Source: an uncultured cyanobacterium
GTDB lineage: Bacteria; Cyanobacteriota; Cyanobacteriia; PCC-6307; Cyanobiaceae
Direction: 5' to 3'
Assembly: GCA_903823115.1 (NCBI GenBank)
Contig: CAIJRN010000025.1
Span: 48,750-112,749, forward strand
Length of the DNA stretch: 64,000 nucleotides
A program made the position numbers and the translations under genes. The notes under the pieces were generated by a model. It was not told the origin of the DNA. It worked only from the letters and a program-made list of their open reading frames with translations, and did no database searches. Numbering within the stretch: position 1 is the first letter of the stretch; each line of letters begins with the position of its first letter. Positions 9,606 through 18,943 of this stretch are shown piece by piece.

Positions 9606-10526
9606 ATGGGACTGCGGATCTCAGTGCTGGGACGGGGAGCCTGGGGCAGCACGCTGGCGCGTCTGTGGCAGGAGGATGGTCATGCCGTGCGCAGCTGGTC
9701 GCGGCGGGATGGCGGCGACGCGCTTCCCTTGCTGCAGGACAGCGATCTGGTGGTGTCGGCCGTTTCGATGGCAGCCGTCGCCGGCCTGGCCCGAACCCTG
9801 GCTGCCGACTGGCCGGCCGGCTTGCCGCTGCTGAGTTGCAGCAAGGGGCTGGATCTCGATGCTCTCTGCAGCGCCAGTCAGCTCTGGGCCCAGCAGCTGC
9901 CGGCCGCACACCTGGCGGTCCTCAGCGGCCCGAATCTGGCCGATGAACTGGATCGCGGTCTGCCGGCAGCCAGTGTGATCGCCGCCAGTGATGCCGCCCT
10001 GGCGCTGCGTCTGCAGGCCGGCTTGCGGGTGCCCCATCTGCGGCTGTACACCAATGCCGATCCGATCGGCACCGAGGCGGCTGGGGCGCTCAAGAACGTG
10101 ATGGCGGTGGCGGCGGGCATCAGTGATGGCCTGGGCCTCGGTGCCAACGCCAAGGCCTCCCTGCTCACCCGTGGGCTGGCGGAAATCGGCGCGGTGCTGG
10201 TGGCCCTCGGTGGTCAGAGCTCGACCCTCTACGGACTGGCCGGCCTCGGTGATCTGCTGGCGACCGCCAACAGCCCCCTGAGCCGCAACTATCGCTTCGG
10301 CCAGGCCCTGGCCGAGGGTCTCAACGAGTCGCAGGCTCTTGCGGCCATCGGCGCCACCGTGGAAGGGCAGCGCACGGCCCGGGCAGCCCTGCTGCTCGCC
10401 GCGCGTCAGGGCTGGACGCTGCCGATCTGCGAGCAGGTGGTGCGCCTGCTCGATGGGGCCATCGATGCCCCCCAGGCTGTTCAGAGCCTGATGCAGCGCG
10501 ATCTCAAGGCCGAGGTCGGGCGGTGA
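9606..10526 (+). CDS. gpsA: NAD(P)-dependent glycerol-3-phosphate dehydrogenase
   Basis: Reduces dihydroxyacetone phosphate to sn-glycerol 3-phosphate for glycerolipid synthesis. 306 residues: dinucleotide motif LGRGAWGSTLA (8-18), a conserved SCSKGL segment, SGPNLADEL, and the catalytic lysine region EAAGALKNVMAVAAGI followed by NAKASLLTRGL and YGLAGLGDLLAT. Slightly short of the usual 330 residues but complete. It overlaps the PhzF-like gene by 4 bases (GTGA). Confidence 0.95.
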   Translation: MGLRISVLGRGAWGSTLARLWQEDGHAVRSWSRRDGGDALPLLQDSDLVVSAVSMAAVAGLARTLAADWPAGLPLLSCSKGLDLDALCSASQLWAQQLPAAHLAVLSGPNLADELDRGLPAASVIAASDAALALRLQAGLRVPHLRLYTNADPIGTEAAGALKNVMAVAAGISDGLGLGANAKASLLTRGLAEIGAVLVALGGQSSTLYGLAGLGDLLATANSPLSRNYRFGQALAEGLNESQALAAIGATVEGQRTARAALLLAARQGWTLPICEQVVRLLDGAIDAPQAVQSLMQRDLKAEVGR

Positions 10527-11470
10527 ACCGGGCGGTGCTGATCGAGGCCTTCAGCGAGGGCCCTGGCGGCGGCAACGGAGCGGCGGTGGTGCTGCTGGAC
10601 CATCCGGTCGCCACGGCCTGGATGCAGCGACTGGCGGGCAGCCTCAGGCAGTCGGAGACAGCCTTTCTGCTGCAGCAACACCACTGGCTGTTGCGCTGGT
10701 TCACGCCCAGCTGTGAGGTGCCGCTCTGCGGCCACGCCACCCTCGCCAGCCTGCTGGCTCTGGCCCACTGGGGGCAGGTGGAGCTCGGCGATTCCCTCGA
10801 CCTCTGGACCCGCAGCGGACCCCTGACCGTGAGCCTGGATCGTGTCAATCCCCGCCGCGGCAGCATGGTGTTGCCCAGCGGCGCGTTGCAGGGGGCGCCC
10901 GTTCCGGCCGCTCTGCAGACGCTGCTGAGCCAGCGGCTGGGCAGCGGCGCCGAGGCGTTCTGGACCTCCTCCCTCGGCTACGGGGTGGCCTTGCTGGAAC
11001 CAGGCGCTGATTTCGCCGCCCTGGGGGGCCTCGCCGCTGAGGTGCCCGAGGAGCTGCGTCCTGGTCTGGTGCTGATGCAGCCCCTCAGCGAAGCGACCCC
11101 GGCATCCGCCTCCAGGCCCGGGCAGCTGGATGGTGTGCCACTGGATTTTCAGCTGCGTTTTTTCGCACCGGGTCTGGGGATCTCGGAGGATCCGGTCACC
11201 GGGTCCGCCCATGCCCTGGTGGCTCCCTGGTGGCATCAGCGGCTTGGTCGCGACTGGGTGGCGGGCTGGCAATGTTCCGACCGTCCGGGGGGGATGGTCA
11301 GCAGGGCCACTTCATCAGGCATGATCCGGCTGTTCGGATCGGGACATCTCCTGTGGGACGGCACCCTGCTGACGGAACCCCAGGCAAGAGCGGCCGCTGG
11401 CGAGCAACTCTGCGCCCCGATCAGTGGCGACGACGAAGTCATCTGGCGCTCGCTGCTGCCGGCCGGCTGA
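10523..11470 (+). CDS. PhzF family isomerase-like protein
   Basis: 315 residues from a GTG that overlaps the gpsA stop. It has the two-lobed diaminopimelate-epimerase fold signatures of PhzF proteins: GNGAAVVLLDHP near the start, QSETAFL (with the catalytic-type Glu), FTPSCEVPLCGHATLAS, and in the second lobe RFFAPGLGISEDPVTGSAHALV. Family members include phenazine isomerase PhzF and many of unknown substrate; no phenazine genes are nearby, so the role is unassigned. Confidence 0.9.
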   Translation: MNRAVLIEAFSEGPGGGNGAAVVLLDHPVATAWMQRLAGSLRQSETAFLLQQHHWLLRWFTPSCEVPLCGHATLASLLALAHWGQVELGDSLDLWTRSGPLTVSLDRVNPRRGSMVLPSGALQGAPVPAALQTLLSQRLGSGAEAFWTSSLGYGVALLEPGADFAALGGLAAEVPEELRPGLVLMQPLSEATPASASRPGQLDGVPLDFQLRFFAPGLGISEDPVTGSAHALVAPWWHQRLGRDWVAGWQCSDRPGGMVSRATSSGMIRLFGSGHLLWDGTLLTEPQARAAAGEQLCAPISGDDEVIWRSLLPAG

Positions 11471-12459
11471 TCCGTGGTGTCCGTCACCATCCGTTTCTGA
11501 TCTCGGCGCCCCTGGCCCTTGTGGCCCTGAGTGCCGGCTTTGCAGCTCAGGCCCTGCTGCGGCCAGCCACCCCCGATCCGGGTCTGCTCGATGCCCTGAT
11601 CGCCCAGCCCAGTGAGCCCGTGCGCAGCGCCCCCCGGGCCCCTCGCCCTGATCGCGATGGGACACTGGCGGTCAGCTCGATCCGGGCCGAACGTGCCATC
11701 TCGCCGCAGACGGATGGACGCAGCCTGGCGGAACCAGAGGCCGGTCCGGCGCTGGCGCTGGAGATCCGCGTGGCGCTGCTGAAGCTATCGGCCAATCCCA
11801 GGCTCGGAGCCAGCGGCCCCTGGAGCCTCAGCGATCGATCCGGCAGGGTGTTGCAACGTGGTGGTGCCGATCAGGCGCCTGCCCTCGCCTCGCTGCTGGC
11901 CAGCGAAGCGGAACTCTGGCTGCAGACCGGCCCCGGTGATCACCTGCTGGCCGATGGCCGTGCCTACGACGGCCGCTTCCGCCTGCTGCGCGGTGGCGCC
12001 GGCGTGCAGGTGGTGAACCATCTCTCGCTCGAGAGCTACATCAGTTCGGTGGTCGGCGGCGAAATGCCGAGTGGCTGGAACATCGAGGCCCTCAGGGCCC
12101 AGGCGGTCGCGGCCCGTTCCTACGCGATGGCCCACATGGCCCGTCCCGCCGATGCCCAGTGGCACCTCGGCGATACGACCCGCTGGCAGAACTATGAGGG
12201 CCTGAGCAGCGTCAGTGGGCCCACCCGCCAGGCCACCGCCAGCACGGCCGGGATGATTCTCAGTTATCAGGGGGGAATCGTCGAAAGCCTCTACGCCGCC
12301 ACCCAGCAGATCGTTGATGAGGCCCATGGCCATCTCGGCGCCAGCATGAGCCAGAACGGCGCCCAGGAGCTGGCGCTGCAGGGCCTGCGCTACAACCAGA
12401 TCCTCGGCCACTACTACCAGGGTGCCTCCCTGGCTCGCCTCCAGGCTGGTGCGCGCTGA
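11353..12459 (+). CDS. SpoIID/LytB-domain protein
   Basis: An exported protein of the SpoIID/LytB family; in spores SpoIID is a peptidoglycan glycan-strand lytic enzyme, and the cyanobacterial role is probably cell-wall related (inference). A hydrophobic stretch (LISAPLALVALSAGF) would anchor or export it. The SpoIID domain is in the second half: LESYISSVVGGEMPSGW, EALRAQAVAARSYAMA, then DTTRWQNYEG and ESLYAATQQIVDEAHGH. The start is unclear: no good initiation codon lies near the end of the PhzF-like gene. A GTG at 11353 keeps the hydrophobic segment; ATGs at 11272 and 11230 would overlap the upstream gene more, and GTG 11521 would remove part of the hydrophobic segment. Confidence 0.8.
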   Translation: MGRHPADGTPGKSGRWRATLRPDQWRRRSHLALAAAGRLIRGVRHHPFLISAPLALVALSAGFAAQALLRPATPDPGLLDALIAQPSEPVRSAPRAPRPDRDGTLAVSSIRAERAISPQTDGRSLAEPEAGPALALEIRVALLKLSANPRLGASGPWSLSDRSGRVLQRGGADQAPALASLLASEAELWLQTGPGDHLLADGRAYDGRFRLLRGGAGVQVVNHLSLESYISSVVGGEMPSGWNIEALRAQAVAARSYAMAHMARPADAQWHLGDTTRWQNYEGLSSVSGPTRQATASTAGMILSYQGGIVESLYAATQQIVDEAHGHLGASMSQNGAQELALQGLRYNQILGHYYQGASLARLQAGAR

Positions 12460-13309
12460 GCACTTCTGGCAGCAGGCCCTGGCCGTCTCCGAGCGGGCCC
12501 GGGCCAGCGGGGCCCTGATTCCGCTCGACACCGAGCTGCTGCCGCTTCCAGGGATCGAACCCTTTCTGCTGCGCCAGCTGCTCGGCCGTCCACCCCGGCA
12601 CCTGGCGGCCGGTGGCCCCAAGCCCAACCCATTTCTGCCCTGGGATCGCCCCCTGCAGGTGGCGCTGTTACCCAGCGGTCATGTGTTGTTGCTGAACAAG
12701 TTTCCGGTGCAGTGCGCCCATCTGCTGGTGATCACCCAGCAATGGCAGCCCCAGAGCGGCTGGTTGGTTCAGCAGGACTGGGATGCCGTGGCGATGGTGT
12801 CTGCCGATACGGGGGGGCTGTGGTTCTTCAACAGCAGCGCCACGGCGGGAGCCAGTCAGCCCCACCGCCATCTGCAGTTGCTGCCACGGCGTCAGGGGGA
12901 AGCCAGCTGTCCGCTCGCCACCAGGCTCGAGGCCCAGCTGGCCGGGCAGGCGCCGCCCTGGCCCTGGGCCTATCGCCTCAGTCGTCGCCACGACCCCGGC
13001 GGCGCCGATGAGCTGGCCGCGCTCTATCAGCGCCATTGCCTGGATCTCGGCCTGGGCCAACCGGACGAGACCGTGTCCCCAGCCCATGCCTACAACCTGG
13101 TGTTCAACGACCACTGGTTCCTGACGGTCCGACGGGTGAGGGAGCACCAGGCGGGTTACAGCATCAATGGCCTCGGCTTTGCCGGCTATCTGCTGAGCAC
13201 CGGCTCTTCGGATCGGACCTGGCTGGCGAGCCGGGGCCCCTGGGCCCTGCTCCAGGCCGTGGCTGCCGAGCATTCCGTGGTTCCACGGTTGCGTTGCGTC
13301 GATGGCTAG
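12422..13309 (+). CDS. ATP adenylyltransferase (Ap4A phosphorylase)-like HIT protein
   Basis: 295 residues with the HIT-superfamily active site SQPHRHLQLLP (H-x-H-x pattern) in the middle, preceded by LLNKFPVQCAHLLVIT and GLWFFNSSATAGAS, all typical of fungal/cyanobacterial diadenosine tetraphosphate phosphorylases. Predicted to split Ap4A with phosphate to ADP and ATP in the cytoplasm. The GTG at 12422 overlaps the SpoIID gene by 38 bases; a GTG at 12449 would overlap by only 11. Confidence 0.86.
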   Translation: MPPWLASRLVRAEHFWQQALAVSERARASGALIPLDTELLPLPGIEPFLLRQLLGRPPRHLAAGGPKPNPFLPWDRPLQVALLPSGHVLLLNKFPVQCAHLLVITQQWQPQSGWLVQQDWDAVAMVSADTGGLWFFNSSATAGASQPHRHLQLLPRRQGEASCPLATRLEAQLAGQAPPWPWAYRLSRRHDPGGADELAALYQRHCLDLGLGQPDETVSPAHAYNLVFNDHWFLTVRRVREHQAGYSINGLGFAGYLLSTGSSDRTWLASRGPWALLQAVAAEHSVVPRLRCVDG

Positions 13310-13375
13310 GGGCTCTCTGGAAGGAGGGGTGACGCGTAACGGCGCCCCGTCCTTACATCGATTCATCTGTTCAAC

Positions 13376-14128
13376 GTGTCCAAGTCCTCAGGTCGTCCGG
13401 CGACCGCCATCAATCAGCGCAATCAACGGGTCGAGCTCTATCGCGCCCTTGTTCGCCCCATTGCCCTGCACTACGCCAGCTGCAGCCGTGAATCCAGCGA
13501 CGATCTCCTGCAGGTGGGCCTGCTGGGGCTGATTCGGGCCGCCGAGCTCTACCGGCAGGAGCTGGAGACGCCGTTCTCCGCCTTTGCCCGTCCCCACATC
13601 CGGGGCGCCATCCTTCACTATCTGCGCGATTGCGCTCCGGCGGTGCGCTTGCCCCGGCGTCAGGCCGAGTTGCAGGAGCGCATTCAGAAGCTGCTGCAGG
13701 CCGCAGCCCCAGGCCTCGACCAGGGATCCCGGGAGGCCCTGGTGCGACAGCGGCTCGGCGTCAGCGAGCAGCAGTGGCATTTTCTGGTCCAGCAGCGTCA
13801 GCTGAATCGAACGATGCCGCTGGATGGGGACTTGCTGGAGGGGGTGGTCGATCCCACCAAGGTCCTGAGACCGGAGGAGGAGGCCGCGATTCCGCCGGTC
13901 GAGGTGCTGTTGGCACAACTGGAACCCCGCCAGCGGCAGGTGGTGCGCCAGGTGGTGCTGGCCGGTTGGAGCTACCGGCGGCTTGCGAAGCAGATGCAGG
14001 TCAGTCCGATGACGATCCAGCGGCTGCTGCACCGGGGACTGGCCCAGCTGCGCAGCCAGCTGGATCGCTCGAGCGTCAGGCCTGGGACTCTGGCCTGTTC
14101 CGCTGGATCTGCTGCTCCAGGGTGCTGA
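13376..14128 (+). CDS. Sigma-70 family RNA polymerase sigma factor (group 3-like)
   Basis: 250 residues from a GTG. Region 2 is recognisable as DDLLQVGLLGLIRAAELY with FSAFARPHIRGAILHYLRD (residues about 40-85). Region 4 is EVLLAQLEPRQRQVVRQVVL followed by the helix-turn-helix SYRRLAKQMQVSPMTIQRLL. Region 1 is absent and the layout matches alternative (SigF-type) sigma factors, which in cyanobacteria control stress or surface structures. No anti-sigma gene is adjacent. Its 3' end overlaps a small antisense gene by 53 bp. Confidence 0.88.
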   Translation: MSKSSGRPATAINQRNQRVELYRALVRPIALHYASCSRESSDDLLQVGLLGLIRAAELYRQELETPFSAFARPHIRGAILHYLRDCAPAVRLPRRQAELQERIQKLLQAAAPGLDQGSREALVRQRLGVSEQQWHFLVQQRQLNRTMPLDGDLLEGVVDPTKVLRPEEEAAIPPVEVLLAQLEPRQRQVVRQVVLAGWSYRRLAKQMQVSPMTIQRLLHRGLAQLRSQLDRSSVRPGTLACSAGSAAPGC

Positions 14129-14267
14129 TGGCCGCATTCAGGGCCGCCAGTTGCCTCTCGGCGCCATCGCGCCAGAAGGTGAGCATCTGGAGCTTGCGCT
14201 GCTGATGACGGCGGCGGTATCCATCACCGTCGTCAAGGCTGCCGCAGCAACCGATCGGGGGGAACAT
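14076..14267 (-). CDS. Small hypothetical protein overlapping the sigma gene
   Basis: 63 residues, starting MFPPIGCCGSLDDGDGYRRR, with a basic centre and an amphipathic helix at the end (ERQLAALNAAISTLEQQIQR) that could form a coiled coil. The heptad-like C-terminus and non-random composition argue for a real gene; the last 53 bp are antisense to the sigma factor's non-conserved tail. Function unknown. Confidence 0.55.
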   Translation of the reverse strand: MFPPIGCCGSLDDGDGYRRRHQQRKLQMLTFWRDGAERQLAALNAAISTLEQQIQRNRPESQA

Positions 14268-14361
14268 CGCAAGCTTGAACGGGGTCCTTGAGTTCTAGCC
14301 ACCCCGGTGCCTCGATGGGGAGTCGTCCTGCCGGCAGCCCCAGGGAAGGGGGGGAGCAGGC

Positions 14362-16179
14362 ATGATCAGCATCGCCATCGGCCGGCTCCACCACCTCCGG
14401 CAGGATGGAGGGGATCAGCGCCCCTCACCCGTCCAGTCGCTCTTTCTCGGTTTGCGTGTGGTCCGCTCCACTCGATTGCTTGCGCCACTGCTGGGCGTGC
14501 TGATGGGTGGACCCATGGTTCTCGGCCTTTCCAGTGCCCAGGCCTACGTCGCCCTGATGGCCGGCCAGAATGCCCGCCCGCTGAACGGACAGTTCAACAG
14601 CGTGCCGGTGTTGCACTCGAACCAGCCGGAGGAGGTGGAGGGGCCTGGAATCTTGATCAACACCGCCCCAGGCGTGGCCTATGCCGCCGAGTCCGGGGCA
14701 GCAGTACGCAATGCCGATTACACTTTCAATGGTGAATTCGGCATGCACCTGCATCACAAGTTCATCCCATCAGATCGGGGATCGATCTCGGCTTCGCAAC
14801 GCCGCAGCGAGCTCACCCTGGCGGCGATTCTGATCAATCCGGGAGTGATGCCGGTTCACATTCGCTTCAGCAGTGGAGCGGTACGCAACAGCTTTGAAGC
14901 GCCCTACCTGGCCAACAATCTGATGGGGGTCAAGCCCCTCGGTCCGAGGCCCTGGAATACGGGTCCCGGCGATGCCACCGCCATTCAGATGTTGCGCGGC
15001 AAACTCGATTCCCGCCTCAGTGATGAGATCACGATCCCAGCCCGATCCCGGATTGTGCTCTTCCAGACCCAGCTGCCTGCCCTCGGCATCGCCAATGCTC
15101 TGCTGAAGGGCAAAAGTGATGGTCCTTTTTATATCGCAGTTGTGGCGGCCAGCAACAATCCTAGAAATGATGCTGAGATTCTCTCCGTGCTGGATCAAGG
15201 CCGACTGGCGCCGGGTCGTGTTTATCTCGATCGCATCAATGAGATCAACAATCGGGCCGTATTCTCACGGGTCGGTGGCGTCGCCATCGGTGATTCATAC
15301 CACGCCAGCATCAGCCACGATCTTGACAGCCAAGGGGCTCTGCATGTTCCCTTCACCAGCACGGATCGGCATGATTTCGGCACCCGAGACATTCAGGTCA
15401 ATCCCCTGGCCAGCCGCATGGTGGATTCATCCCTCGACAACATCGGCACCTATGGCGTGCGCTTTGACATCGATATGAATCTGCGTGGCCATGGCCCCTA
15501 TGAACTGGTGATGAGCCATCCATCGGCGATGGGGGGCAGAAACTTCACTGCCTTCCGTGGCTCCATTCAGATCCGCAGCGAGGAGGGTCAGAGGGAGGTG
15601 CATGTGGGTCTCCGGTCCGGCGAAAGCCTCTCACTCGGGCAGATCAACCTGCGCCCCGGGGTGATCTATCCCCTGCGGGTCAGCATGGTGTATCCGGCTG
15701 ATGCCACCCCCGGTCATCTGCTCAGCATTGTGCCCACCGGCCAGCTCGCCCTGGTGCAGGAGCAACAACGGCAGCAGGATCTGGCCCGACTCAATGCCAG
15801 CCGTCCGGCCAAACCCAGTGGGGGCCCACCGCCCTTACCCGGTGAAGTCCCTGCGGCATATCAGCCGCCCTCGGCCGAACCGAAGCGGGGCGCCACGCTG
15901 CCGCCCTTCCATACCCCAGCCGTCAGACGCTTTCGCCCGCCTTCGATGCCTCTGGTGCCGCCGCCTGAAATCCTGCGCCCTTCCCCGGTGCCCTCCTGGC
16001 TGACGCCGCCCCCCGCCCCCCCTTCCTCACGGAGCACGGGTCTGTTCTCGCCCGCACCCCAGGTGCTGATACCCGGGAGCGAGAATCGTTCCGAAGGGGC
16101 TGACGGAAACCTGGTCGACCGTTACCGTCAGGCGGTGGAAGCGCAGCAGCGGGTGATGCAGCGATGGCAGCAGCCATGA
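14362..16179 (+). CDS. DUF3370 family exported protein
   Basis: 605 residues starting at ATG 14362 with a GGAG Shine-Dalgarno seven bases upstream. A hydrophobic signal-like segment (LLAPLLGVLMGGPMVLGL) is followed by the DUF3370 region: RPLNGQFNSVPVLHSN, LAAILINPGVMPVHIRF, RVGGVAIGDSYHASISHDL, NIGTYGVRFDIDMNLRGHGP and RPGVIYPLRVSMVYPADATP. The final 130 residues are a Pro-rich tail absent from shorter relatives. The family is largely cyanobacterial and of unknown function; periplasmic or outer-surface location is inferred. Confidence 0.85.
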   Translation: MISIAIGRLHHLRQDGGDQRPSPVQSLFLGLRVVRSTRLLAPLLGVLMGGPMVLGLSSAQAYVALMAGQNARPLNGQFNSVPVLHSNQPEEVEGPGILINTAPGVAYAAESGAAVRNADYTFNGEFGMHLHHKFIPSDRGSISASQRRSELTLAAILINPGVMPVHIRFSSGAVRNSFEAPYLANNLMGVKPLGPRPWNTGPGDATAIQMLRGKLDSRLSDEITIPARSRIVLFQTQLPALGIANALLKGKSDGPFYIAVVAASNNPRNDAEILSVLDQGRLAPGRVYLDRINEINNRAVFSRVGGVAIGDSYHASISHDLDSQGALHVPFTSTDRHDFGTRDIQVNPLASRMVDSSLDNIGTYGVRFDIDMNLRGHGPYELVMSHPSAMGGRNFTAFRGSIQIRSEEGQREVHVGLRSGESLSLGQINLRPGVIYPLRVSMVYPADATPGHLLSIVPTGQLALVQEQQRQQDLARLNASRPAKPSGGPPPLPGEVPAAYQPPSAEPKRGATLPPFHTPAVRRFRPPSMPLVPPPEILRPSPVPSWLTPPPAPPSSRSTGLFSPAPQVLIPGSENRSEGADGNLVDRYRQAVEAQQRVMQRWQQP

Positions 16180-16202
16180 GCCGAGCCTGAGCGAGGAACA
16201 GC

Positions 16203-17243
16203 GTGGTGGATGAAGCCCCTGAGGCATGGAGACGCACCAGCATCTCCCTGCCTCAACAGACCGTGAAGCATCTGGAGCGGTTGCGCCGGGAATGGGGTCT
16301 CAGGCACCGTGGTGCCGTACTCGAGCGCCTGCTTCAGCAGGTATTCGGGGAAGGGGATGGCGAGGCCGGCTCCGATCTGCTTCCCGACGACCTGGCAGCG
16401 GTGGCTGATTGCCGCGACGCTGACGGCGAGCTCGATGAACAGGTCGCCCTGGTCTTGGTGGGGCGTGGTGCCCTGGAGGCGCTTGCAACCGGGGGCGATT
16501 CCGACGACAGCCCCAGCGATCGCCATCGCAGCCGTGCAGCCGGTGGTGGCGGGATTGATCTGCCAGGCTTTGTGCGCAACCGCACCGACAAACTCAGGCG
16601 TGATCTCGGCTCCGGCGGGAATACAGCTCCCAGGCTGAATGTGGTGCCCCTGCAGGTGTCTGGGGAGCAGATTCAACAGGCTCTGCAGGAAGCCAGCGAT
16701 CACTGGATCACTGTCTATGGCAATCCACCCAATGCCACGGTGCTGGAAAACGCCATGATCTGGTTGGCCCACGACATCTGGCCCCAGTGCGATCAGAGCG
16801 AAGGGAGGGTGTTCACCTGGTCGGCGGCCTGTGAGGTGATGTCTGACATCGTCAGTGGCTGGAGTGATGAAGCGCCGAGCTTTGAGCGGGTGATGGTCAC
16901 AGCCGGGGTTCTGGAAGATCCATTCAGCCCCGCCACCTTGACGCTGCGGCTGCCCACCTTGATCCGCCGGTTTGTGCATCGCTTTCGGCGTCGCGGTCGG
17001 GGTCGGTCATTCCAGACTCTCGAGCACACGATGACACTGCAGGGAGCCCTGAAGTTGCTCAATCTGCCGACTGATCCGGGTAAACGCCTGGCCCTGTCCC
17101 AGATCCGCGAGGCCTATCGCGAGCTGGCTCTCAACCATCATCCCGATGCCGGTGGATCGGTGGAGGCAATGCGTCGCATCAATGAGGCCTATCAATTGCT
17201 CAAGGAGTTGTATCGCCAGCGCCCGGAATCCAGGGCACCTTAG
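16203..17243 (+). CDS. J-domain protein with ribbon-helix-helix-like N-terminus
   Basis: 346 residues from a GTG with GAGGA upstream. The C-terminal 60 residues are a DnaJ domain: LKLLNLPTDPGKRLALSQIR, the HPD tripeptide inside ALNHHPDAGGS, and RRINEAYQLLKELY. The N-terminus (RTSISLPQQTVKHLERLRRE, then GAVLERLLQQVFG) looks like a CopG/ribbon-helix-helix DNA-binding unit (inference). There are no Gly/Phe or zinc regions, so it is a type III J protein, presumably recruiting DnaK to a specific client. Its downstream side is the large gene-free stretch. Confidence 0.82.
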   Translation: MVDEAPEAWRRTSISLPQQTVKHLERLRREWGLRHRGAVLERLLQQVFGEGDGEAGSDLLPDDLAAVADCRDADGELDEQVALVLVGRGALEALATGGDSDDSPSDRHRSRAAGGGGIDLPGFVRNRTDKLRRDLGSGGNTAPRLNVVPLQVSGEQIQQALQEASDHWITVYGNPPNATVLENAMIWLAHDIWPQCDQSEGRVFTWSAACEVMSDIVSGWSDEAPSFERVMVTAGVLEDPFSPATLTLRLPTLIRRFVHRFRRRGRGRSFQTLEHTMTLQGALKLLNLPTDPGKRLALSQIREAYRELALNHHPDAGGSVEAMRRINEAYQLLKELYRQRPESRAP

Positions 17244-18180
17244 CGCATATCTCGCGTGCGTCCTATCTCTGGACTTGTAGTTGGTCCAATCTGCGACTGG
17301 CGGCAGGCTGTTCTTTCTGTGATAGCGCCGGTGCTGGCGCCTGTTCGCACCCGAGGAGCCGGCGTCTCAAGGTCAAAGACCACCGTTTCATGGCTTTGTT
17401 GCTGGGGAGAGCCCTGGAGCGAACAGTGAAAAGGCAAACTTAGGCGGCGACTCTGTGATTGGCTCGTTAGTCCAGGTTGAGACCACTTCTGAGTCTTGAA
17501 GCTATCCATGATTGAGACTACAGGGACCCATGAATCGGTTGCTCAAGGCGTCCTGGGGCCAGCCTGGTGCGACTAAATGGACCCCACGACCACGGCCAGG
17601 ACTCCGGTCACAGTGTTCTGCTGATGAAACCCAGCTCGGCCAGGCAGTAGGGACAGGCTTGAACAGGGATTGTGTTCTCAGCTGGATCCAGAGATGGGTC
17701 TCAGGCTGAATCCAACCGGGGACTGCCAGCTGGCCAAAAGGCGCTCAGACGTGGCCGCGGCAGGTTTTTTCAGCAGTTTCTTCGAAGCTGGGTGCGGTGT
17801 GGCTGATCGTGTTCGCTGATGTGGCGTTTGGCGACTTCCAGTGATCAGATTGGCCTTTGCAGGCTTTGACGACCCAAGAGGTGACCACCTTGAGCGGCAC
17901 GGCCAGCGCCTGTCTTACTGCGACTCTATTGTCCCGGCTGAGACGCGGTACGTGTCCTGGCATGCGTCACTAATGAGCAATGGAAGATGATGAAAAATCG
18001 TTGATTCTGCTTGCGACGCCCCTGGCCTTCTACGTTTGCCTGACATGGGCCATTCCTGGTTGTTTGCGGCTGCGACACCCTGAGCCCAATCCGTGTCCAA
18101 GGCCCAGATCGTTGTCCAACCGCCTGGACATCACCCTGGACACTGCTCTCAAATGACTGGTATGACTGGTCTCTGTGCCG

Positions 18181-18211
18181 TTGCGTATCTGCTTTTAGAG
18201 CAGATACGCAA
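18181..18211. repeat. Perfect 13-bp inverted repeat, 5-nt loop
   Basis: TTGCGTATCTGCT (18181-18193) pairs with AGCAGATACGCAA (18199-18211) around a TTTAG loop. There is no T-tract on either side, so it is not a standard terminator. Confidence 0.8.
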
Positions 18212-18922
18212 GCTTGGCGGGCCCCTCGGCTGGGTGCAACAGGGTGAATCAGGGCCAATGGGGCTTGGCTGTTTTGTCGAGGTCGGGTTCAGTAGCCCTG
18301 AACCTGCACTGACCTGCGCCTGGGATCCTTGGCCGTCAGATGCCTGGTGATCTCGCAAGTGAAACGCAGGACCCAAACAAGACGGACCAAAACCTGTTCC
18401 TGGATTTAGCGGATAAGTCTCATACCTGGACTTGGCCCGAGTCGAGTCTGGGTCTATTGAGACCAGTCTATATTGAGGATCTCTTGCCTGAGTCGATCGG
18501 GCCGCCAATGTCAAGGGCCGTCTGCCCGCAGACACTGCAAGTCACCTGTCAACAAGGCGATTGTTTTGCAGGCCAACTGCCGGCCAGTGCTGTTGGTCGT
18601 TCGACTTCTGGCGCCAAAGCGATTCCGTTCCACTCGGCTCGCTCTTGCTGCTCTTGCCTGTCCTGATCAATGTCCGGGACTTCCAGCAGCAAGAGCGCTA
18701 TTTCAGATTCGGCCAGCCCGGTTCGACCCACTCAGACCCTGATTCCCTGATCTCACTATTCCGGGACGGGACTCGTATCTGGCCTTGAAATGAAACAAAA
18801 ATGAGACTAGTGATTGTACTGGCTGATTGGGTGCTTTTCGCTATGGACCCTGCCGTGAGATGAGTTCAGCGCCCTGGCTAGCCGTCATTGAGCGCTGCAC
18901 ATTGCATCCAGTTCTTCTCAGG

Positions 18923-18943
18923 TGAGACTCATGCTTGGTCTCA
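18923..18943. repeat. TGAGAC-N9-GTCTCA inverted repeat
   Basis: Two of the region's recurring hexamers face each other 9 bp apart, a possible protein-binding site. Confidence 0.5.

Noticed and set aside
17745..18535. Short overlapping ORFs in the gene-free region, considered as transposase remnants
   Set aside because: No transposase motif, no terminal inverted repeats or target duplications seen; frames lack codon bias.
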